Source of the DNA: Xestospongia bergquistia
Taxonomy: Eukaryota; Porifera; Demospongiae; Haplosclerida; Petrosiidae
Direction: 5' to 3'
DNA: 64,000 nt
Assembly: GCA_963965975.1 (NCBI GenBank)
Contig: OZ014422.1
Span: 3,061,155 to 3,125,154, forward strand
Positions 55,859 through 64,000 of the stretch are shown here, piece by piece (positions within the stretch are counted from its first letter, which is position 1; each line of letters opens with the position of its first letter). The notes beneath the pieces were generated by a model. The model had not been told where the DNA came from. It ran no database searches and saw nothing but the letters and a program-made list of their open reading frames with translations. A program made the translations under genes and the position numbers.

Positions 55859-58031
55859 CTACCTAAAAAGAGAAAATACTGTTTTATTGATACAATAAAA
55901 AACTATACTAACCTTTCTTTATAATCACTTCTGACTCTATCTCGACTACGGCTTCTACTACGACCCCTGGAACTGTACAAGGAGATATAAAACATAGAAA
56001 CAGTTATCATACCCATTATGTTTTCTTTCTCTTGACCGACTTCTCTGACGCTCATGTCGTCGCTCTTGGCTATGGGTGCGATGACTTGTCCTTCGATCCT
56101 TGTCTTTGCCTTTATCTTTATCTTTTTCTTTACTCCGGCCACTTGATTGTCGTTCACGGCTATGACTCCTGGTAGTACATGCACATAACCATGCCATCTG
56201 AAACAACAAAGTGTAACCTGCTCCTTCTTTTCCTACGTTCTTCCCTCTCTTTCTCCTGACGCTCACTTTTCTTGGCTATAGCTTCCTACACAATGATCTT
56301 ATACTCAAAATTCTCTTTGAGCGTCTAACAACGTACAACTAATGCTATAACTTTCTCTCTAATCTGCACAAAGCCCATATGAAGTTTCCCACCAAAATGA
56401 TCAGCAAGCCTATTATAATAAGAAAATCAGAAATCACATACACAAAGTAATTGTTATTACCGTCTGTCATTATCATACATGCTCAAAAAAGCTCCACATA
56501 CTTCGCATGCTCGAAGTTTTTGTTGTTGTTGAGCATGACGTGGTAAACGAGAATGATAGTCATCTTCTAGTCGCTTCTTCTTCACTTTAATTTGCTCAAC
56601 TTCATTTAATGCTGCTAAAGACTCATCAATTTTACCCTCATTCCCTAATATCTCAGATTGAGTGACTTTTTCACCAATTTGTACAGCTAATACATGAATC
56701 TCTTGAGCCTTAAAATACACACTAACAAAAGACATTAAAATGACATTGCTCTACCAATTTTTCCATTTCAGGATCTTCTTCAACATTTTCAATTCTCTTT
56801 TTATTCAATTCAATCTTCTTTTCATTATCACGAATAAATGACTGAAGATATTGTAGCACTTCTTCTTCATAATGATAGTCTCTTTTCTCTTGAGCCCGTT
56901 CATATTCTTCTTTCAAAGTTACAGAATGAACTTTAGAGCATTCGCCCATCTCTTCACGCTACAGTAAAAAATGACCACTATAGAAAAGGGATTTAGCTCA
57001 CTGTGTTGATAAATAGATCATTAATACAACAATTCAGGAGAAAAGGACGGCATACATCATGATCACTAAAATGTTTGTCTTTCTTGCTGTCGTTACCTAA
57101 ATAAAAAGAAAGGCCCTGCCTTGTATTAAAAGGTCATGACAATAACATTATGAATATTATTGCTGCAATAATTAATCCAGGGAAAGGAAAGACAAGCAAC
57201 GATGTTTTATTGAGCAAAAGTTTACCTATTAAGTTTAGTGTATTACAGCATGTACCTTTAAATCAAAGCAACTTTTAGTTTGTATGACTGGTCATGTGTT
57301 ATGTATACTGTACAAAGGACATGCACACCAATATTCTTAGTAAATATAGTCGGCATTTCTAAGCATTTCATTACATTTGTATTCATAAAGTTGCCAAATT
57401 GAATGAAATATACACTTACTGTGAAGTTTTGACCACTAAGAAAGAATTGTTTATTCTTTTGTCTTGCATTCAGTCTCTTTCATCACTACAGCTAAATTAT
57501 AATCCCAGGCATGCTAACAATTTATCATGCTGCCCTGAAGTGCACCTTTACAAACGATTTAAGTACTCAATAAATTCAATATAAATATGTGTGGAATATA
57601 CAGGTGGCACTGTACAATCTCAAGATGTTTATGAGTCTGAATCCATAAAAATTACAGGATCAACCAACGACACAATAAAGCTGGTGGGTGGTATTAAGTT
57701 AACCATTATCTAAAACACATAATAATTTCCACATACCAAACCCAGCTTTAAGATAGAGTTGGGTTTGACTTGTGAATGGTTTTGATATTAGTCATGTGTA
57801 ACTCACAGCCACTAACTCACGTATATAGGCCATGAGATCATTACATAACACAAAGACCACTCAGCTTGTACAATGAGAGTTATACTGTGAAATAAGTGGG
57901 TGTGGTCAAACATTATCAGCAGCAGTTGACAACAACTCCAACATTAGCATTACTTATTATTATAACTTACCATCTCTATTCTGTCCCATTAGTTGATCTA
58001 ACATCTTACTCATCTGATCACGCGCAGACAT
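55859..58031 (-). CDS. LUC7L: LUC7-like U1 snRNP-associated splicing factor
   Basis: Nine exons (57971-58031, 57002-57096, 56755-56958, 56461-56708, 56340-56409, 56218-56285, 56013-56168, 55913-55972, 55859-55862) give 321 residues. The start MSARDQMSKMLDQLMGQNRD matches LUC7 proteins. Two zinc fingers: a CCCH-type around VCRPFLLNCCINDLFINT, and a C2H2-type (ACEVCGAFLSMYDNDRRLAD then HFGGKLHMGF). A coiled coil lies between them and an RS-rich tail at the end. LUC7 proteins tune 5' splice-site choice by U1 snRNP. LADHFGGKLH resembles LUC7L/LUC7L2; CGAFL resembles LUC7L3. The final coding exon holds only the last base of the Arg codon and the stop. First intron is 874 bp. Confidence 0.94.
57097..57970 (-). 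other. LUC7L first intron (874 bp)
   Basis: No convincing exon. GTGGGTGTGGTC at 57896-57907 resembles the promoter boxes elsewhere and lies 125-135 bp inside the gene, so it could be an internal promoter element. Confidence 0.6.
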
Positions 58032-58145
58032 TCTGAACAGTTCAATCGTGTACAGTTTCACCAAAATAACTCTCTGCGCAAGCGCATATCACTAGCACAA
58101 AATGGCCTACAAGGGGTTAATAAACATGTCTGCGTGAATGCAAAC
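58032..58145. promoter_or_regulatory. Divergent promoter LUC7L / Kunitz-like gene
   Basis: 114 bp between start codons. It contains TGCGCAAGCGCA at about 58074-58085, an NRF1-like palindromic GC element. Confidence 0.5.
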
Positions 58146-58973
58146 ATGACGTCCAGCCTGACTGCAATCGTTTCTTTATCGCTGATAATTCTAAGTAGGA
58201 TTATTTAATTTGGCAAATTTTTATATGTTTTTGTTTTCCAGGTTGCGGCGATGATCGACGTTGTACAGGTATAAATGCCTGCAATGAATTTGATAAAAAT
58301 TCTCAAACAAAGTTGATCACTCCACTGTATTGGTACGATGTCAGTGTTGAGAAATGTGTACTTTTAAGACCTGATTGTACCAAGCCAAATATTAACGTCA
58401 CATTTACTTCAGTTGGCGTTTGTGAAGACATTTGTGCAGGTACAGCAAGAATTCATAATTGCAGATTTTGCAATTCTAACTTTTGAATGTTATTATTATA
58501 CTCATCAATTGTGATCTTTTTTTTCCGATTTTTGTAATATCTAATATAGTAACTGTTGAACCTGATGAAAGTGAACCAGTTGCTATTGACTGTCAAACCA
58601 AAAATGGCAATTGTAATGAAGGTAAGTCTGGTAAACATTTCAAATGATGTTATTTTTTCATTAGATTTGGCACCAACGAGTCAGTCATCTCATACTGTGT
58701 CATTTGTTGTGTCTGTTAGCTGTACTATAGGTGTAATAGCACTAGTTGTAGTTATTGTACTAACTATGTATGCAATGAGAAGACAAAATCAAGCTCTTCG
58801 AAAGAAGTGAGAAAGCTTTTAAGTAAACTTATAGCTATTATTTTATGTCTAGATATCTTGAAAATATGTTGAACCAGTTCTCAGAGCCTAATCAATATGA
58901 CTCAAGTGATGATAGCTTTGATGATAATCCTGAAGAGAATAACTTGTTTGATAGGTTAGAGCAACAATGGTGA
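58146..58973 (+). CDS. Unknown type I membrane protein with a degenerate Kunitz-like ectodomain
   Basis: Not recognised as a named gene. Five exons (58146-58194, 58242-58439, 58550-58621, 58665-58806, 58853-58973) give 193 residues. Features in order: signal peptide (about residues 1-18); Cys-rich module of about 60 residues ending PLYWYDVSVEKCVLLRPDC and VTFTSVGVCEDIC; a short acidic stalk with CQTKNGNC; a single membrane span of about 24 residues (VSFVVSVSCTIGVIALVVVI); KK-rich stop-transfer; acidic tail of about 40 residues with NLFDRLEQQW at the end. The WYD...KC...C...F.S...C...C spacing resembles a Kunitz/BPTI fold with C-x6-C instead of C-x7-C. One NVT glycosylation site. Receptor-like role is only a guess. 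Confidence 0.75.
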
Positions 58974-59172
58974 CAAGGTGTTATTCTAGTTGAACCTTTG
59001 TATTTAATTCAGTTGATACTATGTGTCAACACTACTGTAAATATGAACTATTCATTATGTAATGGTAACAGCTGTCATAAATATATTTATTATTCTTTGT
59101 ATATGTGTATACTTTATTAGAATTACAATTAATTGTATGATACTGTATTATCATTATTACTACATGTAATTA

Positions 59173-62100
59173 TTACTTAGACTCTACTTGCAATTTGGCA
59201 TCATTAATGTGACTCTGTGTTCCATTTGTCTCTTGAGATGTTATTTGTACTTGTTCTAGCTGTTGCTCCAAGTTGACTACCTTTTCAGGCATTTTCCAAC
59301 GTATTATTGCACCATCAGCACTCACACTGACTATGTGCTCTCCATTAGGAGCTAGCTTAACACGATTGATCTCACCACTATGCCCTAAACCTGGAAATAC
59401 TCTGGTATTAACTGAAATGAGGTTAGTTGCTTACCTATGTGAGTCATGTCTCCTTCGTTATATCTCCACAATTTAATTAATTTGTCACTGCTACCTGTCA
59501 CAAACTGACTCCCATTGACATCCATTCCATTAATGCTCCCAGATTGTGATCCATCTAACTCTCTGATCTGGGAACCATCGTATGTTTCCCAATACCCAAT
59601 CTTTCTATCTGTGCCTCCAGTGATCACTTGGCATTCATCTGGTTGATAACAAACAGCTTTGAAGAGTGTGTTAGCAAAAAGAACTTGACTTCGTCTGTAG
59701 TGTCTACAATAACCAAAAATGTGAAGCACAATTATAATGATGTTGTGCATAACATAACACAATACACAATATCCATATACAACAATACACAATATCCATA
59801 TACAACAATACATAATATACATATACAACAATACATAATGTACATATACAACAATACACAATGTACATATACAACAATACACAATGTACATATACCATTA
59901 AGTCAATGCAATTGTACAGAAAATGAGAATATTAAACTATGGATACTATAAAACAATTATAATTTGGTTTTGTACAATTTTATTCAATGTATTGTTTACT
60001 TACATTAAGTCCCAAATAATACAAGTCCCATCAGTAGAAGCTGTTACACACTGCAATTAAGTAAAATGAAGAATACTTATTGAAGGTCATAAAATTCTTA
60101 CCTCTTGGTCATCTTTTCGAATTTTTATGCATGTAATAGCCCCTGAGCAATTAGACAATAATCATGACTTCATCAAACTACCAAACATACCTTTATGCTC
60201 TTTAAGGGCTTCCTTCATTTTTTGATTATGATCTGATAAAACATCCCATACACGAACTTGACCTTCTCCTCCACCACTAATTATCTGATGGCTTGTAGAG
60301 TTCACAGATATTGCAGTTACTCCCTGTATTAACATATAAATAAAATCGAATAGACTTCTCAATTACATCAGTATACTTTGACTCTCTATGTAAAAGATAG
60401 GATGTGGCTTTAAGAGTAGACTTACTTTGCTGTGAGCGTCATGGATAGTATATATTGGTTTCCCACTCTCTGGTAGAAATGCTCTTATTTTCCCATCATC
60501 CCATGCTGAAACAACAAACATTTCTTTACACTTCATAAGCATTGTTTACCTGTGACAATAGCTTTGCCATCAGGAGTAATATCCAGAGCATTGCAAAGTA
60601 AATTAGGGACTTTAATGCGCAGAAGTTCTTGGCCTGTATTAGCATGCCATACTCTGACATCATGGTGACTGCTTGTTGCAAACAAGTCTGATGATTGTCT
60701 ATATTATAGATATTATAAATTATATCCATTATAACTAATAAGTATACCTTGGAAAGCAGATATCTGTGATAGCATCATAGTGACATGAGCCCAGTAATTC
60801 CTGAGAAAAGTCACTGAATTGAAACAAATAAATTTGAGATGTAGAGGTCCCAACAAAGAAATGATGACCACTGCCTCTAATGCCAAGTGAGGTAACAGCA
60901 CCTTCTACATTGGCTATTCTATTATATTTTGAAATGTATCACATTAAGAGGAGTTAGTTAGTTACTTGAATCTTTTGTATGTTTTTCCTCTTATAGCAGC
61001 TACGGTTCCATTACCAGTACCAATGAGGAAGTCACCACTGGGTAATACTTTAAGTGTAGAAATCCCCTTATATGGTCATAAATACATCACACTTTGTGTA
61101 CATACATGATTATTATGTACATACTTGACTGTATTTGTCCTTCTGTGGTCCAAACTCTTTAAGTAAACATGTGTTCATATTAACAAGCAATACATCACCA
61201 CTGCTGGTTCCACAGTACATATGTTCACCATCATCACACATCTACTTTGTATACAATGATCAAAATTGTCTTGATTTTATAATACCTCTATGCTGTTGAT
61301 GACTCGTTTGAGTTGTCCTAAATTGCAGTCAGTTGGAATAATCTTCCTAGTTTTATCAGTAACACAGACTTCCCATACTCGGAGTGTCAGACTGGAAATT
61401 GAAATTTTTATATACATGTTATTGTCATATATATACATACTTTCCTCCAGTTACTAAAATGTTATCACTGTGTTTAGCAAAAGCTAAAGTATAGACTGCT
61501 CCAGCACTTTGCATAGCTGCTTCATGGCCACATAATGCACACTTTTTTTCTAGATCCCATACCACCACACTGTTTGGAGATGTTATGGTATATCAACTAT
61601 AATTTTGTTACCTATTGTCATCACTGCCACCTAATGTTGCCAGATATTTGTCAGAAGGGGAGAAAGCAACTGCCTGTATCTTGACTCTGTGAAGGGTGAG
61701 ACGACAATATATCCTTTCATTGCTGTCTTTAAATTGCCATACAATGACATCAGCTTTAAATCCCATATGAGTAACCTATTTAACAATCTTATTATATTCT
61801 ATATAACTAAATCACCACTCACTTGTCCTGAAGCAAGATACTGTCCAGAAGGAGAACAAGCAAGACAAGATATGTTGTCTGTATGTCCTACTAGAAACGA
61901 CTGTTTCTTTGAAGTTAATTCTTGAATTATGACAGTGCATCCTAGTGGATAAACAATATGTTCTCCTTCAGGATGAACTATTAGGCCATTAGGGACTAAT
62001 CCTATAAAAAATATAAAGGAGAGAACCTTTTATTGCTAAAATCAAGAAGAAGATATATGAAACATATTCAGTTGGTTTAGGTGACAAGCTACCTGTGTAT

Positions 62101-62266
62101 GTATGTGTATGTCTGACAAGCAAATAAGGGGCTTGACAAGGCAAATAAAATTAATAATTAGGTAGAGTAAAAATTTTATTTAGGACATTTCTTTTTCCTT
62201 ACCATTAAAACCTATAGTATTGACCATTTCTAATTGTCCTGGAGTGTTTTCTTGTTCTTCGGCCAT
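59173..62266 (-). CDS. CFAP52: Cilia- and flagella-associated protein 52 (WDR16)
   Basis: Fifteen exons (62203-62266, 61823-62001, 61612-61775, 61441-61569, 61286-61391, 61125-61241, 60966-61066, 60748-60918, 60550-60698, 60426-60505, 60191-60323, 60102-60142, 60004-60050, 59435-59703, 59173-59390) give 655 residues, about 35 more than human because of an extra Glu/Gln-rich tail (LEQQLEQVQITSQETNGTQS). Two WD40 propellers: GHTDNISCLACSPSGQYLAS, GGSDDNSVVVWDLEKKCALC, GHHFFVGTSTSQIYLFQFSD, IISGGGEGQVRVWDVLSDH, VITGGTDRKIGYWETYDGSQ and GSSDKLIKLWRYNEGDMTHI. The last two match WDR16 closely. It is a microtubule inner protein of motile cilia doublets. Confidence 0.96.
59758..59895. repeat. 23-bp minisatellite in CFAP52 intron
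   Basis: Six copies of AACAATACACAATRTMCATATAC-like units (23 bp each, 138 bp in all). Because 23 is not a multiple of three and stops are rare in it, it creates long open frames on both strands that are not genes. Confidence 0.93.
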
Positions 62267-62336
62267 TCTAGTACTCTCTCTTTTTAAAACTATTGTTGAT
62301 CAGACTTCGTTGCTATGGTAACTCTCCGCCCAACTT
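62267..62336. promoter_or_regulatory. Divergent promoter CFAP52 / unidentified gene
   Basis: 70 bp between start codons, with CTCCGCCCAACT next to the right-hand ATG. Confidence 0.45.
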
Positions 62337-62500
62337 ATGGCTCGAGTTACTGTCAATGTATGTTACCGTACGAAATTATTTAAGGTAACTACTTCTCCTG
62401 ACTGTTATGATATTATTTATATATTATCTGCTTTTCAGGTTTCTTGTTGTCCTCAAGAAACTATTGGTGACATTCTCCATAAAGTGAATGCTGATTCCTT
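62337..62500 (+). CDS. 5' exons of an unidentified gene, possibly ubiquitin-like fold (partial)
   Basis: Exon 62337-62384 (MARVTVNVCYRTKLFK) joins in phase to 62439-62500 (VSCCPQETIGDILHKVNADS), ending at a GTAAGC donor. The beta-strand, turn, beta-strand, helix pattern with T-I-G-D-I-L-H-K resembles the start of ubiquitin-like or TUG-type domains, but no family is identified. No matching third exon was found in the remaining 1.5 kb, so the gene probably continues beyond the window. It forms the right-hand member of a divergent pair, which supports it being real. Confidence 0.5.
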
Positions 62501-64000
62501 GTAAGCAATTAAATTTTGTTGTATTTCTCATGCCCACACAAATACTAGATAGTACAATGAAACTGATGAATGGAAAGTTAATATACAATTACATGAGCAA
62601 AAGTTTTAATACAGAATGAACTGTTTTACCATAGATATTAGAGTACTCTGGTATTATAACTGTTCAGCTAGGTAATTGATAGACAGTCATTCTACCAGTG
62701 GTAAGCTCGTGTGAATTTTATTTAAAATGTGACATCATCAGTGGTAACTTTTGTCAGAAAATACAGTAATGTGGAAATATAAACTCTAGCATGTTTTTGT
62801 GCCCTCTTTGGATATTTTAAATTGTTCTTTCTTCTATGAAAGTATCATTTTATTTTAAGTAAATTTGAACAAAGTAGTTGTTATTTTTTATCTGCTATGT
62901 CTCGTTTACCTTGTGTTGAGAGAATCATATTTATTGAGTTTCAATGTCATTGTTTTGTCAGAAGTAAAGTGTATTCAGGTAATAGCAGTAAACCAAGTAA
63001 CAATCATATTTTCATTAGACTACTATTCTATGTATTTTCTTTTGAAAGTGACAGCTTTTCTCTTGTTTTGTCTCATGACTACTGGCCATGATTGAGAGGA
63101 TTTTTCATGATAGTGCTTGTTTTAAGTTTTATAAGACCAGTAATTAGTTGTTTATACACAAATATATGCAAATGGCATATAATATATATATATATATATA
63201 TAGTAATACATGTATAATTTTGAAGTGTAAGCAAGAATAACTTGAAATTTTGGATAAAGTAAGCCCCATCAATTACAACCTAATATCTATAGCTTCTTTG
63301 GAATATGATGGTCTGAAAAGGAAACTTATCAGATATTAAAACTGTCATGAAAACTGCTCATGTCTGGAAATTCTATTATCCAACTGCAGCCAAATATACA
63401 GTGAATATAATTAATATAATTAAGATGATATTAAGATATTTAAAAATTTACGATGTAGAGGAACAAACAAAAGTAAAGTTACAGTCCTGGAAAAATGTTA
63501 TGAATAACTTCATAAAGCAGCCTGGCCTTTTATGCCTTAAAATAAATTTGTATGGAGGAAATAACTTCTGGATCCTCTGGTTACATGACCATAGAGCCCA
63601 GTAATGGATGTGATATCTATGGGAAGTTATTATTTACATGCTAGACCCTAAACCCAAAAAGTATGATATTCCATACCAGCTCTCACGTTGTCAATTAATT
63701 AATAAAAGATTACAAATTTCAATGATAAAGATCTGTTTTTAATTCAATAAAGATACATTTTGCAATCTTTATGAATTTTGCTGAAGGCAATACTTGTAGC
63801 TAGTAAAACACACACAAGAGATATCATTGAAATTCGTAATCTTTTATTAATTAATTAATAACATGAGAGCTGGTATGGAATATCATATGTCTTGTGTGTG
63901 TTTTACTAGCTACAAGTATTGCCTTCAGCAAAATTCATAAAGATTGCAAAATGTACCTTATTGAGTTAAAGCAAATCTTTTTCATTTTATAGGACTGATA
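62501..64000. other. Probable intron of the last gene, repeat-bearing
   Basis: AT-rich. It has a (TA)n tract at about 63180-63202 and a cluster of inverted repeats from 63662 on. Open frames here (near 62865 and 63347) have no recognisable protein features. Confidence 0.6.
63662..63967. repeat. Interleaved inverted repeats A-B-A'-B'
   Basis: A (about 63662-63726, with GATATTCCATACCAGCTCTC) pairs with A' (about 63823-63888, with GAGAGCTGGTATGGAATATC). B (about 63743-63819, with GCTGAAGGCAATACTTGTAG) pairs with B' (about 63890-63967, with CTACAAGTATTGCCTTCAGC). Arms are roughly 95% identical. The order is A, B, A', B', not the simple A, B, B', A' of one hairpin. Confidence 0.88.

Noticed and set aside
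59628..59951. Repetitive Tyr/Cys/Ile-rich frames on both strands
   Set aside because: Produced by the 23-bp minisatellite in the CFAP52 intron.
62865..63604. Small frames in the right-hand terminal region
   Set aside because: Hydrophobic, AT-driven translations with no domain, no splice context linking to 62337-62500.

Overview
The window reads as animal nuclear DNA from an early-branching metazoan, most likely a demosponge of the Amphimedon type. The organism call is inference. It rests on A+T-rich DNA, intron-dense genes with many introns of only 40-70 nt, very short intergenic distances, and animal-type genes (SMURF, conventional PKC, TMC, sphingosine kinase, KDEL receptor, NEURL2, ciliary genes). 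I count 24 protein-coding genes, two of them cut by the window ends, and one tRNA gene. Exons were joined by hand from GT/GC...AG sites and by comparison with remembered family sequences. For most genes the joined exons add up to a whole number of codons and to the family's usual length.

Layout, left to right. 1-6590 (-): MARF1-type RNA-binding nuclease gene with tRNA-Gly(UCC) in one intron. 6804-7177 (+): Pkr1-like small membrane protein. 8004-10434 (-): sphingosine kinase. 10590-11129 (+): PLD6/Zucchini. 11440-13426 (-): UBC9. 13709-15140 (+): FBXL4-N-like plus BTB protein. 15302-16039 (+): RPL11. 16119-18505 (-): IFT56. 18581-19416 (+): NEURL2-like. 19636-25668 (-): SMURF. 25797-29749 (+): TELO2. 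30059-30985 (+): ZIP13. 31208-33771 (-): ankyrin-SOCS protein. 33997-34828 (-): KDEL receptor. 34969-35508 (+): TMEM186. 35615-40302 (+): TMC channel. 40425-44087 (-): DRC3. 44267-47665 (+): conventional PKC. 47868-51458 (-): POLR3E. 51499-55732 (+): TMF1. 55859-58031 (-): LUC7L. 58146-58973 (+): unknown Kunitz-like type I membrane protein. 59173-62266 (-): CFAP52. 62337 onward (+): 5' exons of an unidentified gene.

The strongest large-scale pattern is gene order. Twenty of the 24 genes sit in ten head-to-head pairs whose start codons are only 40-282 bp apart, and most neighbouring pairs converge tail to tail with 80-310 bp between them. Several promoter gaps carry a GGCGTGG/GGGCGTG box. Genes in the window fall into loose themes: germline or small-RNA biology (MARF1, PLD6), motile cilia (IFT56, DRC3, CFAP52), ubiquitin/SUMO ligation (UBC9, BTB, NEURL2, SMURF, ankyrin-SOCS) and secretory pathway (KDELR, TMF1, ZIP13). 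I see no evidence that these form operons.

Non-coding structure includes three TA-flanked MITE-like inverted-repeat elements in introns, a near-perfect 18-bp-stem hairpin, an A-B-A'-B' inverted-repeat cluster at the right end, and several recent tandem duplications. One duplication copies a splice donor in MARF1 and another spans the ZIP13 stop codon. I found no prokaryotic-style system, CRISPR array or virus. The most novel-looking items are the RRM/CCCH extension of MARF1, the FBXL4-N/BTB fusion, and the Kunitz-like membrane protein.
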